Source of the DNA: Acanthochromis polyacanthus
Lineage: Eukaryota; Chordata; Actinopteri; Pomacentridae
Direction of reading: 5' to 3'
DNA: 64,000 nt
NCBI RefSeq assembly: GCF_021347895.1
Contig: NC_067121.1
Span: 12,721,962 to 12,785,961, forward strand
Notes under the pieces: generated by a model
Seen by the model: only the letters and a program-made list of their open reading frames with translations
Database searches by the model: none
What the model was told of the DNA's origin: nothing
Shown: in pieces, positions 22,791 to 34,080 of the stretch
Layout: every line of letters begins with the position of its first letter
Numbering within the stretch: the stretch's first letter is position 1
Translations under genes and position numbers: made by a program

Positions 22791-25689
22791 GTTTGAAAAT
22801 GTATGCATATGTCCGATACATTGCTGACAATGTCCGCAAGACTGTGCCAACAGAAGACATTGAAAATTTCCATCCCCGAAATCTAGATGATTTCAATCCC
22901 AAGAAACGGTATAAAATCCTCTGGAGAAGGACCCCAGAGGAAAGCGGCTCTTATTTTTTGGGCAAATTTTAAAATTGGCAGGTAAAAATTCATTATGGCC
23001 TTACAAATTTTGCATCTTTGTCATGTTAGTCTTGATGAATTCAAGAGGACATGAAACAGTCAACTAAGTTGTGATAGTTTACTAAATGGACTTCCCCTCT
23101 AATTAACTATTATATATTAAACATAATAAATGTAAGCATTCAAGAGAGAAAAAAGAAGCTCTGTTTTAGATTTCGTAGTAAGGCTGCCGCCATTTTTCCT
23201 GACCCTAGCATGTCACGTCATGTGGTTTTCCATTTACCATGTTTAATACATAATGGTTGATTAGAGATGTCCATTCAGTGAATCAGCACAACTTGACTGT
23301 CACATCATCACATCACGAGTTGACTGTTTAATGTCCTCTTTAAGAATGAATATGTAAATGCCCACTGTGTTCACAAATTTTCCCTTTTCACACTGTATTA
23401 ATTGTTCTGGAAAGTAACAGCTTACTACTATTTTATAATGTCTTTCAAATATTGAGTGGAGTAGTAGTTGTCATTTTTCATGAGCTGGACCATCATTAGT
23501 ACTGTATACTCTCTAATTGTGAAAGAAAATGAAGAGGATCTAAACAAAGTGAGAATTCCCATTCCACCAGTGTAAGCGGCATCAAACAGGTGAGTCAAAT
23601 TTTTCTTCTTTTCAGTTAAAGAACCTCCCACACACACACTTTCCCATCCTGTGATGTTCCTGAGAAAAACTACAGGAAGTAGTCAAAACTAGTCGAAAAG
23701 GTAAACACTCTCTGCCCTGTCTGACTAAAAGAACAGTGAAGTAATTAGTATAAGTGAAGACAGTATGAATCTTTACCAAAACTTACTGACTTTGCCTTCC
23801 AGGACATATACAGCCTATGCTTAGAACCCAAAATACTTCTGAATGCTGCTTGGGAGATGTTGCAGTGTACTGATAGTCTGCTGATAATAAAGCGTCCCTG
23901 CTGCTGCAGCCCACCCCCCGGAACAGTGTGGCATGTATGACATTGTTCAATTGCCTTTCTGTTTCATATTTGCAGAAGGAGAAAAAAACCCAAGTGGCAA
24001 AAGCACGGAAAGGTTTTCTGCTTGAGATTATGAAAGAAAAGAAACAGAAGATAACTAAGATGGTGGAAAGGGAGGGGACTGATGAGGAAGTGTCAGTGCC
24101 CTCCAAGCTTCATGAACAGTTGCAGGACAAATACATCCTGTTAAAAAGAAGAAACAAAGACAATGAGATGTTATTGGCTGAAAGACAATACGGAGTCTGA
24201 ACCTGCGCTTGCAAGAGCAGCTCCTCAGTACCCCAGGTTTCTTCTCAAGTTTTTTTCTTATTAGATTAAGGGGCTGTGTCCACCAAACACGCTTTTTAGC
24301 AACTGATTTCAGAGCGCTGAGCGCTCTCTCTTCAGAATGCCACAGTTGCTAGGTTACAAAATGAGTCCTTTCATATTTCCGTGTTCTCTCCAGTTGTGTT
24401 GCTGTCAGTAACATATGCCTACTCCTTCTTTATTTTTATTGGTCAGTGTGAGAAAAGTGACATTGACGAGCATCACGCTGTTCCAAAAGTTGACCAGATT
24501 ACAACTCATTACAACAAATAAAGTTAGCTCTGAGAGCATTATTTCTGCCTAGGGTGCTGAGCGCTGTGAGCACCAAACTACATAGGATCGGAATGTAAAG
24601 TAGATGCTCAGAGTTTGGTGGACATGGCCAATAAATTAGTGCTTTTGTGTTTGAGTGCCATGTGCAGCAGCTTTATCATCCAGCCTGTTTGTCTGAATGT
24701 CAGTTCATCCGAGTGTGAGAAGAATTGATGCAGTGCCTATACTGTAGCCACAACCAAACTCAGAGTTCATACAGTGCTACTTACTGGGTGTGTTTATTTT
24801 TATACAGTGTAGAATGTTATTCATATTTTTTATTCTATCCTACAGGAATCCTGAAACAGTCTCTCCCCCAGTCTGGAGAAACAGGTCAGGAAGGACCTGA
24901 TGTGATCACCCCAGAGCTGGACGAAGAAGGAAAAGTAACCATTTCACACACAGTTTTGGTTTGATAATGTCTTTCAAAGGGATGTAGTATACCATTTGAA
25001 AGATTGATCATTATTAATAGGGTTGTACGGGGTCACGGTAATACCGTTTAATAATGTTGTTAAAAAATGTTGATGGTATTAACAATGCTGTCGGTGTCGT
25101 CACGGTTTGGTGCGCCGTCACATACTGTAATGTTGCTGGCTACAGATTTCTGTCGTAGGCATGAGCACTGAGCAGTGTGTGGAGTCTGGATAGTCTCGAT
25201 AGCAGATTGTCCTCAAATTTTTTCCAGTATTAGCACTCAGTGACCTTAAGGTGTGGAGGCTGACATGACATTTGGCCGGAGTTCTCCTTTAAGTCTCAGG
25301 TCTAACAGAACACTTGTTTTTATTTTTATAGATCAAACTTGGCCCAGGAGTTTCCCTGAACATGGAGAAATGGCAGAGGGTGCAGGAGGCCAAATCAAAC
25401 TCCCAATTCTGCAAGTCATTGGCAGTTTGTATTTGGGGCACAGAGGGACTGAGGGAGAGAAGCGTCACAGGGGCCAAATCAAACGCGGTCAAAGACTCTG
25501 TCCCCAAGCCTCCCCTGACCCCAGAAAAAGTGGCTGTCATAAGAGGTAAGTACCTTATAACCCATCATACAACAGTTAGTTCCAACTGAGTAATTTAACT
25601 GGATGAGATGCATTCTATGAGTGCTGATATACAGTACAACATCACTGGGACTTTTTACAGACCTATCACTCCAGTGTCATCCTATGAAC

Positions 25690-26000
25690 TGTTAATTAGC
25701 ATTACAGGGAACGGCGACACGCAGCAGAGGGAATTACAATCACCGGCTCAAAATACATGATTTGAACTCATTTTATTGATTAAAAAACTGCATGCGGGGA
25801 CCCGTGGCCATAGTGTCATATTGTCTCAGCTTGCTGCGGCGCTGTGTACGGAAGCCTGTGAGGGCGCGCAGAGAAACGAAAGGAACATCAATAAAAATTG
25901 ATTTTTAAAAATTATGAATGAATTGAGAATTGTAAAGGATAATAATCCCGACTCTTATATGAATGGATTTTTTTCTCCCACCCCTACCTCTTTTTTCTTT
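25690..26000. mobile_element. hAT-like remnant in a BEN-gene intron
   Basis: The right edge reads TTTTTTTCTCCCACCCCTAC, which resembles the inverted terminus of hAT-type elements (GTAGGGGTGGGA). The body is unassigned and GC-rich in its middle. A similar imprecise remnant with repeated 'ggttcaaacctcggttt' lies at about 26345-26580. Neither shows clear duplications. Confidence 0.35.
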
Positions 26001-26586
26001 TAAATTGATTTCTCACAGCAGCTTTGTCGTAGTTTGCGAAGTCAAATACTTTGTCTTTGGTGACAGACTGCCTGAGGGACCGGCTTCAGAAGATGGGCTA
26101 TCCAAAGGAGGCCATTGAACAGCAGCTAGCCCTAGTTAGATGAGCCATATCTGAAAAGATTAGTGATATTAGGAAGAGGAGCCCTCAGACAGAGGTGAGT
26201 ATTGTGTTCAAACTCTTGCTCTACTTTGTCAGCAGCAGTGGTTAGGGACTTCATGTCCAAAGCTTTTTCAGTGTATTCAGAATACACACTACAGTCCCTT
26301 GCTTTGTACTGGAGCAATTGTAAATATTGAAAATCACACCACTCATTTAGTAGAGCTGTAACAGTTCACCTAACCTGTGGTTTGGTTCAAACCTCGGTTT
26401 TTGACACGGTTTAGTTCAAACCTCGGTTTTCAAAACTACTAAAGAAATGTTTTGAAACTTTTGAGACAAAATGTCTGGATTTTATTAAAGAAATGTTGCA
26501 CTGCAATAAAGAACATGGACGTTATATTTAAGTGCAACACTTTTCGTACCAGATCACAATAAAAAAAAACTTCTCTTAATCTGTTA

Positions 26587-26746
26587 AAGCAGCACTGCAG
26601 AGCATTTTACTTTGGTCCACTTTAGCGGCCACCAAATGGCCTTTCAGGTGCGTTGGAGAGGCCATTCTCTCTGTTACAGCACCAAGCTCCACAGAACAGA
26701 CTTGGAAGAGAATATTTGAAGGTTCAAAAGTTCTGCAGTGTTGCTT
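26587..26746. mobile_element. 160 bp MITE flanked by TA
   Basis: Ends AAGCAGCACTGCAGA and TCTGCAGTGTTGCTT are inverted with one mismatch. TA occurs on each side (26585-26586, 26747-26748). It lies in the last intron of the BEN-domain gene. Confidence 0.75.
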
Positions 26747-27109
26747 TAGCTATCCAGGAAAATAGGACCAGGGTGGATAAAACTGTACTTCACATATAGT
26801 ATTGAAATGTTCTTGAAATTGCTGTGTCTTGAATGACTTGAATGAGGCTGTGACTGAAATATTAACAATTTTTTCCTTTTCTGTGTCTCTCTAGGGAAAG
26901 CAGTAAACTGCTGCTGTCGACTTTGCCAAAGTTGTTGTTTGGTTTAAAGATAAATAAAAATGACAAACTGCAATGTCACACCCCATATGTCCTGTTCCCA
27001 ATTCGGAGGGGAAAATATCTGAATACATACACAATTACACATATGCATAGATGTCTCTGGTACCCAGTGTTAAGATGTTTTTGTTGCAGCAATACGTTTC
27101 AGTAAGTTT

Positions 27110-27555
27110 TAGTTTTCAGTTGGACCAGTTTTCTAATGGTTTGACATCCTGATGGCACCAGTACATTCCTAATGGTTTGACAGCCTGATGGCACCAGTAG
27201 GTTCCTAATGGTTTCTTCTAATGGTGTTCCAATTCCCATTAGACCGGTAGAATCCTAATGGTTCCTGATGGTTTTACATCCTGATGGGACCAGTAGGTTC
27301 CTAATGGTTTTACATCCTGATGGCACCAGTAGGTTCCTAATGGTTTTACATCCTGATGGCACCAGTAGGTTCCTAATGGTTTTACATCCTGATGGGACCA
27401 TTAGGTTCCTAATGGTTTTACATCCTCATGGAACCGGTAGGTTCCTGATGTTTTTTTCTAATGGTGTTCCAATTCCCATTAGACCGGTAGAATCCTAATG
27501 GTTCCTAATGGTTTTTCCTAATGGTATTCTACTAGATTTTTCAGCAGGGATCTGC
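27110..27555 (-). repeat. CCCTGCTGAAA element with ~40 bp tandem core
   Basis: About eight copies of a unit like TTCCTAATGGTTTTACATCC plus TGATGGCACCAGTAGG, ending with TTTTTCAGCAGGGA. This is the same family as 10396-10735 but in inverse orientation and with a different, longer core unit. An open frame through the repeats is incidental. Confidence 0.7.
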
Positions 27556-27935
27556 AGTAGTAGTGGTCCGAGACAAGATTTTGTGGCAACAATCCTGTAG
27601 TGGCAAATAACAAAAATGTTAGTTCATCGGTACATGCACACAAACATGCAAAAAAAAAAGTACAATAGGTGGCAGACTTATGTCAGCTATTTTAGGTAGA
27701 AATTATTTATTTATTTATTTAAATAAATTTTTTCAGGTAAATATTACAGCTTAATTGTTGATCCAGTATTAATTTAAAATGACTTACAAAGAATTTTTTT
27801 TTTAATTCAGAGCACTGTTGCATGAAGAGACTCAAGTTCAAGTAGCACCTCAAACTGGAAAGCAGGTGAAAGGACAATACAGCTCTAAAACACAAAACAA
27901 ATGGCAAATTTCATTGGATGGCAAATTTTTATAGG
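27556..27935. other. Unassigned A/T-rich stretch
   Basis: Nothing recognisable apart from a short TTTA run (about 27705-27720). Confidence 0.4.
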
Positions 27936-27943
27936 GTTGTTAC

Positions 27944-29531
27944 TAGGGATGGTTCGATCCGATCTGCTGGATCGATATCAAGTTCGATCCAGGCCAAAAT
28001 GACTGGATCGAGCATCGGAGTTTTATATTAGAACTTGTTCGATCCGATCCATAAGCCCAATCTGTCTCATATATCCTCATCTTCACTTTTCACGACATGC
28101 CGTAACACAGACGAGCTGTTGTCATGGTTGCCATGTGCCCGTGTTTTCGTCACGTGAGCAGAGAGTGAACAGAAGCCTGCAGAGCTGGTCATGTCTGCCG
28201 TATATGCGAACGGAGGAGAAAAGTAAAATAGCTGAGTGCAACGTTTGCAAAATGAGTGTCTCAAGGGGTGGCAGCAAAACCGGACATTTTAACACAACGA
28301 ATTTAATAAAGCATCTGCAGAAGCATCATGGAAAGCAGTACGGAGTTTTTTTTACAGGTGAGTGCAAAACAAAAAGTGACCCGCGGCAACCATCGTTGCA
28401 GGAAGCATTACAGAAGAGTACAAAACTCGCTCCAACGCCAAAATATAACAGAGAAAATTGTCGAGTTCATTTTTCTGGATGACCAACCACCTTATGTGGT
28501 GGAAAATGTAGATTGTTGTTGTATTTTCGCTTGAACGTGTGCAACTTACGTTTCACTCTTTGGCCACTTGACGGCTTTTCTGTTGTACGTTTACTTTTTT
28601 GTTGTTGTTTTCTACTGTTTTTCGGGTTAAATGTGATTAATTAGCAAACTGTGGACATGCTTTCGTGTTAAATATGATTAGGTGACAGGTCTCTCCTCTT
28701 CTCATCCGCACGTCCACCCATCAGTGTCTAAATGGCATCAGGGGAGATCCTACGCTGCTCTCAGCTTCACTCGCATGAGAACGTTATGACAAGGTTTAAT
28801 CGCCAGATATTATTTATATTCCATCAGTATTGTACACGTGTCAATAAAATAATTGTTCACTGTGTTTTACATACAGTACAACATCAGCGGCTGCATGCAA
28901 AAGAAGAAAGACACGAGATTGCACTATCACTGTTTACCCTTGTTTTTCTGTTTTTGTTTTGGTGCAGCAAATCAGGTGTATAGCCTAGATTTTTATTGTT
29001 TTGATTGTGTGTCTTGAGAAGCCATGTGTAACTTACTGAGTACTACCTACATTGTTCTAGTGGAGATGCTATTATTTTATGTTAATTCATAAATTATTTA
29101 TTGCAGCCTTGCAATGCCATTGAGGTGTAATGTGACTTTTCTGTTTATACACTGGGATTATTTAGTTTAATTTAAATATGTGCACCAAGTTGCAGTTTTA
29201 TTTCAAACATTTGAATGGTGCAGCTGGGTCTGTTGTGTTTACAAATGCGTTAAAAGCGATGTCAGCTTTAAGTTTTAATAAAGCCACAGCAATTACACAT
29301 AACTTGTTGTCACATGTTTTCCTTCTTTCTTTAGGGGACCAGAACAGGTGTTGTACAATGAACGTGGTGTTTTTAGATGTCAGTGTCAAGCAAATTACAT
29401 CCATGTATTATTAACAACTTTTAGAATGACAAAAAGAATCATATCGGTATCGGATTGGTATCGCCCGATCCTCAAGGCTGCAATATCGATATCGGTATCG
29501 GATGTGAAAAAGTGGTATCGAGCTATCCCTA
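27944..29531 (+). mobile_element. hAT transposon derivative, 1588 bp, perfect 8 bp duplication
   Basis: Flanked by GTTGTTAC at 27936-27943 and 29532-29539. The ends are TAGGGATGGTTCGATCCGAT and, inverted, TAGGGATAGCTCGATACCAC. Subterminal GATCCGATC/GATCGATATC and ATCGGTATCGGAT repeats are probable transposase-binding sites. The interior keeps only the first part of a transposase (BED-finger exon, 28204-28530), so the copy is an internally deleted, non-autonomous derivative. Confidence 0.93.
28204..28530 (+). pseudogene. hAT transposase N-terminus with BED zinc finger
   Basis: From ATG 28204 the frame gives a BED-type finger: CNVC at residues 12-15 and HLQKHH about 24 residues later, with the usual FNTTNLIKHL stretch between. 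BED fingers bind DNA and are shared by hAT transposases and ZBED host proteins. A QPSLQEALQKS segment follows. One base is missing near 28450 (GAGAAAATTG run); after it the +1 frame continues as IVEFIFLDDQPPYVVENV, the next conserved hAT block, and then stops. No catalytic region remains. An inactive fragment of its host element. Confidence 0.8.
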
Positions 29532-29539
29532 GTTGTTAC

Positions 29540-29690
29540 ACAAAATCGGAGTGCAAGAACAGAGGATTTAAAGTACACAGAAACAGTCTGAAAGAAAAGA
29601 AGGATTTAGCCAGAGCATAGGTAGTCTGTGCAAGTATAGCAGAGTCAAGCAAATCTGGAAGTGAGCAAAACTGAGTGCCAAACAAGATTT
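29540..29690. other. Unassigned spacer between two transposons
   Basis: About 150 bp between the hAT duplication and the TTAA of the piggyBac MITE, with no recognisable content. Confidence 0.4.
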
Positions 29691-29693
29691 TAA

Positions 29694-30238
29694 CCCTTTA
29701 CGCTTCAGTGCATAGTAGGTGTACCGCCGGCGGTACACCTACTAATTTGCATAGGAATTTCAAGAATGTCCGACGGCTGCAAACCCGATTATACAAACAC
29801 TATACGCCGATGGAAAGCTTAGATTCTCATGAATCCGCCGGTATAAACCACTTTCAGATGTGATTACCACAGCGGGTGAGACAAACACATTTGTCCGACA
29901 AAAACAAATATTCATCCATCCGTTCTCTATACACGGCTTCAACGCACACAGCGCGACTCACATTTCCGGGTTCATTATTACACACAGAAAAAAAGATTCC
30001 ACAAAAAACGGCCATAATCCAACCTTTTACATCCAGACAACACAAGCCAGTAAACTATTTTGTCCAAAACATGTCCTGAAGTCGGTATAAAATCCCCGAA
30101 TCGGTCGTTTTCAAGGAAATGCACCTCGCGATGTGCGTCCAATAGTCCCTGTATTTTTTGTCATTTTTTTTATTTAAAAATAGAATATTAGCGATTTTTT
30201 GTACTGAAAACGTCTGGAATTGACTGAAGCTTAAAGGG
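29694..30238 (+). mobile_element. piggyBac-type MITE, 545 bp, TTAA target
   Basis: TTAA at 29690-29693 and 30239-30242. The ends CCCTTTACGCTTCAGT and ACTGAAGCTTAAAGGG are inverted copies. TTAA duplication with CCC/GGG termini is the hallmark of piggyBac elements. It contains a 32 bp perfect palindrome (29713-29744) and a segment (about 29729-29880) reused in the mosaic elements at 9131 and 44082 and in the foldback at 14009. No coding frame. Confidence 0.9.
29713..29744. repeat. 32 bp perfect palindrome in the piggyBac MITE
   Basis: Arm TAGTAGGTGTACCGCC is followed directly by its exact reverse complement, without a loop. Such a sequence can extrude as a cruciform or hairpin. Confidence 0.97.
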
Positions 30239-30247
30239 TTAAGGGAT

Positions 30248-30575
30248 AACTGTCCTGCCCTCCACCTAGTAACAGCTTTTCCTTGTTTTTCTTTCCCCCG
30301 TCCTTCTCATCCCTTTTTCCTTAGATGGGTGTGAATGACGTGTGTGTACATGGAATGCAGGAAGGTGCAGGCCACTGGAGAATCACCTGAGTGAACACAC
30401 CTGCAGCAGGGAGTGGTCATCTTGCTTCTCATCAAACCTCATCATTAAAGCCAGACACAGACCACTACACGACCCCGGGCAGTTAAATAACCTCAGTTAG
30501 TCATTGCAGGCCTTTGTCTGTTCATTTGAATTCTTGTGTTATCTCTGGTTAACTGACCTCTCTCTTGGCCACAGT
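30248..30575 (+). mobile_element. C/T-rich interspersed repeat, 5' part
   Basis: Begins TGTCCTGCCCTCCACCT and shares this start and its general composition with the repeat at 61868. It is cut off at GTTCTTGTTCCCAGG by the next element. No open frame. Class not settled. Confidence 0.5.
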
Positions 30576-31440
30576 TCTTGTTCCCAGGGGCGCCGCCAGG
30601 AATTTTGGGCCCCATGAAAAAAAATTAAATTGGGCCCCCTCTATGCTGCTGTGCTACCGTTGTTACCACATCTCTAGGACCTAACTGTCCCATCAAAGCT
30701 TTACATGACTCTAATTAAAGGCTTGCAACTGTCTTTCTTCTTGTAGTTCTATACTAGTACTAGCAAGATTTACTACTGGTGATTTGTATCATCCAGTACA
30801 GACAGAAGGTTATTTGTTTATTCATAAATCATTTCATAATGCTCATGATGTGATACAAAATAATTTGTTGGAATTTATGTCATTAATGAATATTTCATTT
30901 TCTTTTTTGTAATGGTGAAAAGAGCAAGATTGACAGAAATCCTCACAGACTCCCTGCAATGATACTAACTGACATGCCAATGTCATTAGCACAGTGTTGC
31001 TCACCTTCTTCACTGGGGCAGGGAGGGGTGATGGTATGGGGAGACAGGGGTGCTGCTGACTCATCATCATCAGCTGCTAAAAGGGGCAGGGACAGTGATT
31101 TAATATGAATACCTTCCTAAACGTTTCCCTGCACTGACTAAATGTTGATAAAATGTAAGCTAACACTAATCTATAGCTAGTTGGTTTATTTCACCATGGA
31201 CCCAACAGGCTAAATTCACAGACTACAGGCTACTCACCTTTCTTATTGAAAAACTGGCTCAGAGATCGTACGCCTTTCTTTTCTCTCTCCTCTCTCTCTT
31301 TCCTTTCCTTCCTCTTCTGGTAACCAGATTTTTGTTTTTTTGACAACATTGTGGCCACACAGCAGCGATGTCTGTCTGGCGTATCTCCTGTCTGATTGCA
31401 ATTAAGCACCGTTAGTGAGTGACGCTAAAGCGGACCAAAC
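30576..31440 (-). mobile_element. Remnant hAT-type element, 5' region
   Basis: Starts with CAGGGGCGCCGCCAGGAATT followed by TTGGGCCCCATGAAA, an end common in fish hAT-type repeats. It carries two small minus-strand exons with good splice borders. Exon one is at 31238-31349 (ATG 31349, MLSKKQKSGYQKRKERKERE…, SLSQFFNKK) and exon two at 31005-31076 (DDDESAAP…TPPCPSEE). This lysine-rich start followed by an acidic linker resembles the N-termini of zinc-finger MYM/TTF-type hAT transposases. The catalytic part is absent. Confidence 0.6.
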
Positions 31441-31574
31441 CATTTCATGCAGATACAGGGGGGTGGTCAGTCAATATAGATGTTTACTTTTTGTCAATGG
31501 ATATTCAACTTTTAGTGAAATAAAAACATAGCGAATATGAACTGTATTATATTTGAAACACACAATAGTAAAAT

Positions 31575-32095
31575 ACTGCGACAAATCTAGTGACTTTTTC
31601 TGCCGTTTTGGAGACTCTGACAGGAAAACTCGGCTCATTCTGCAGTTACTGTTTTCAACAAACAGTAGGTCAGGTGCTGCTGTGAGCTTCTCCCCCTCCC
31701 AGAGCACAGGCTGTCAGTCCAGTAACCCCGCATCAGTCCCAGTGAGGGGAGGGGGAGACCCACATCACTCCGCGGCCAGACGACAGATGAATTGCGCATG
31801 CGCAGTCACTACAGATCCCATCCAGACTTACGGAGCCATATAAACGAAAATGTTTCTTCACTGTCATACTAAAATAAACCACAGCATTTAGCCTCTAGTA
31901 CAAAAACATATTTTGGGTGTTTTATATTCCCTTTTTGGTCTATTCCACAACGTTATTCCTCTCTCCTACAACGTTGATTACAATTACATGCAAACTGGGA
32001 AATATGCAAATTAGGCGATGACGTCATTTAGCGACTTCTAGCGACATTTAGGACAGCCAACAGCGACTTTCCTTGCTGAGGCGTTGGCAACAGTG
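31575..32095 (+). mobile_element. hAT MITE, copy 2, 5'-truncated
   Basis: Matches the middle and right end of the MITE at 33212-33828, including 'acaacgttgattacaattacatgcaaac' and the right terminus GTTGGCAACAGTG. The left terminus is missing, so its target duplication cannot be read. Non-coding; a frame on the plus strand is incidental. Confidence 0.85.
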
Positions 32096-32560
32096 CTGCT
32101 GACCCTTCCTTTCAGCTTTGCCTGCTTGCCTGTTTCACCTGCATGCTTCCGAGCTCCTACTCTCATGTACCACTGCCACCCTGGTTCTGTCTGGATTCAT
32201 TCTCGAATCACACCTGGCCAGACACCGCTCCAACCATGCCACACACCTCCTCCTCCGACACTCTCTCTCCTCTTTCCTCCCAGACTGGCAGCTAAGTTAT
32301 CCCCTCTCTTGTAGTCTCCTAGTGTGTAGTGATTGTGTACTTTCAACCATGTGTTTCATCCCGCTCTGTGTAGTTCATTGGGTTTGGTTGCCAGTGTCTG
32401 TTGCATCATGGATGCATTCTGTATCCTGTTGATTAGCTTTCCTTGCTTGGTGTTACAAAGTCCTGATTTGTCCCTGACCTAGTTAAATTATCACTTCATA
32501 AAATTAAGTCTGTTTGGTGTGTTAGGTGTGGGTTCTGTATTTTTTCAGGCTGCAATGTAG
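32096..32560 (+). mobile_element. C/T-rich interspersed repeat, middle and 3' part
   Basis: Continues directly after the hAT MITE with CTGCTTGCCTGTTTCACCTG-type sequence, then a TTAAGTCTGTTTGGTGTG tail. Similar in style to 45080-45860 and the reverse copy at 9805. The 400 bp that follow (32561-32995) include a T-run at 32700 and are unassigned. Confidence 0.45.
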
Positions 32561-32995
32561 CTTTTGAGCTTCAGAGTGCTATTCAGGTCTCTCACCCAGA
32601 TTTGGCTTCTTTGAGAGCTTTGTCAGCGTAGTTGCCCTGTCTAAGTCATATCCTGTTTTTCATGTTCTTTCTGTATCATTTTGTAAATACTATAAGTAAT
32701 TTTTTTTTTTTAAATCCCTGTCTGGCTATGTTTTTCGCTCTGCATTGGTGTCTCTGACCGACTCTGTGACAATAACATGACATCTGAATGTAAAATAAAA
32801 AATAAAAAGGCTTTTTCATTGAAAGACCATGTTCTAGGCATACACCCCATAGTTGGAATCAGGGAAATATCATGAAGAGGTGGGGTACTGGGTGAAAGAG
32901 GCACTGAGCATAGTGATAGCATATGGAAGAGGAATCACCACATCCATACCTATCTTCACTTTTTTTTTCATGTAATTACTACAGCTGGGACTTTA

Positions 32996-34080
32996 ACACG
33001 TTCATTTCAATTAATTACAGAAAAAAATAACGCGCTAACGCATTTAATTGCACCTTCTCAGTTCCCTAATTTCTGGCACACCGGTAACACTGAACACTCC
33101 AGCCCAGTAGGTGGCGCTAATGAATGAAGTCTGTCTGCAGCATATGGTCTATGGTCTGCAGCCGTGAAGAAGATAAACAGGAGTGACGTCAGCACACAAG
33201 GAGGTTTGGTGCAGTGCTGCCAATTTGGCGACTTTCTTGCTAAATCTGGTGACTTTCCAAAGCCTCCTAGCGACTTTCTTTTTGTCAAAAGTGACTAACG
33301 ATAAATCTCGCACCTTTTTCTGGCGTTTTGGTGTCTCTGAAAGTTGACATGACATGAAAGTTCTGATCGTTCTCTAGTAACTGCCCTCAACGTGCAGCAG
33401 GTACTGCTGTGAGCTCCTCCCCTTTACAAAGCACAGGCAGTCAGTCGAGTAACCCCGCAGCAGTCCCACGCTGTCTGATTAGAGAGACCCACATTGCTCC
33501 ACGACCAGATGACAGATGACATATGTGCAAAGTCGCTGCAGATCCCGTCCTGGCTTATAGAGCGGGATATAAATGTTTATTCACTGTCATGCTAAAATGA
33601 ATCACTGCATTTAGCTACTAATTCAAAAACATTCTATGGGTGTTTTATACTGGCTCTTTGTCTCTCCCACAGTGTTAATTCTCTCTTCTACAATGCTGAT
33701 TACAATTACATGTATTCAGCGTTACATGCAAACGGGAAACTATGCAAATTAGGTGATGACGTCATTTAGCGGCTTCTAGTGACTTTTAGGACAGCCAATA
33801 ACTACTTACTGAGGAGTTGGCAACACTGGTTTGGTGAACAGTGGAGGAAGTTGAGAACACATTGTGCTTGTTGAGAGGAAAATTGTCTTTTAAAAATCTT
33901 CCTGATGTCAGCTTGGATAAAAGTATGGTTGTGTGCAAATTACACAACTTTGGGTCACTCAGCAGCCAGGTAATTTATAAACACATTATACACAATGCAT
34001 ACAAGACACAGAAAGACTTAACACAAAATGTGTTTATTATTTTACTTTTTTTTCTCTTTGACAGGCCCATTTGATGTAAT
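32996..34080 (+). mobile_element. Older hAT element remnant, split by hAT MITE copy 3
   Basis: The two halves (32996-33211 and 33829-34080) are together similar to the uninterrupted copy at 41500-41770. They share CTCAGTTCCCTAATTTCTGG, the ACACCGGTAA motif and AACAGTGGAGGAAG. The second half reads as GKLSFKNLPDVSLDKSMVVC…, like the start of a BED-finger hAT transposase in which the finger is incomplete. The terminal region contains 'aacgcgctaacgcatttaatt'. It is too decayed to act. Confidence 0.6.
33212..33828 (+). mobile_element. hAT MITE, copy 3, complete (617 bp)
   Basis: Perfect 8 bp target duplication GTTTGGTG at 33204-33211 and 33829-33836. Termini are CAGTGCTGCCAA and TTGGCAACACTG. 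The unoccupied version of the same site, with a single GTTTGGTG, is present at 41662-41669 in the related host repeat. That proves both borders. No coding capacity. Confidence 0.95.

Larger units (their letters stand above)
22799..26906 (+). pseudogene. BEN-domain gene, BEND5-like, six exons, disabled
   Basis: BEN domains bind DNA and recruit repressors in the nucleus. Exons by GT/AG borders: 22791-22981 (ATG 22799), 23976-24236, 24846-24934, 25332-25545, 26067-26194 and 26895-26906 plus 3' UTR with AATAAA at 26953. Exon 1 gives MYAYVRYIADNVRKTVP, like the BEND5 N-terminus; exon 2 is a lysine-rich coiled coil; exons 4-5 give the BEN domain (KLGPGVSLNMEKW, SLAVCIWGTEGL, RSVTG, DSVPKPPLTPEK, DCLRDRLQ). 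Borders between exons 2-3, 3-4, 4-5 and 5-6 keep phase. Three lesions: a frame break near 22955 leading to TAA at 22970; one missing base near 24180, before RSLNLRLQEQLL; and a TGA at 26141-26143 inside the BEN domain. The frame breaks are in homopolymers. It may belong to the same element as the CACTA-like gene rather than being the true bend5 orthologue. Confidence 0.78.

Noticed and set aside
25262..25292. Outer terminus of a large CACTA element matching 14627-14656
   Set aside because: The shared AGTTCTCCTTTAAG sequence belongs to a small MITE (complete at 14527-14656), and the right copy lies in an intron of the BEN gene rather than outside it.
27250..27500. Tandem-repeat protein (MVLHPDGTSRFL repeats)
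   Set aside because: It is a reading of the ~40 bp tandem core of a non-coding repeat; the unit is not conserved at protein level and no splice or promoter signals support it.
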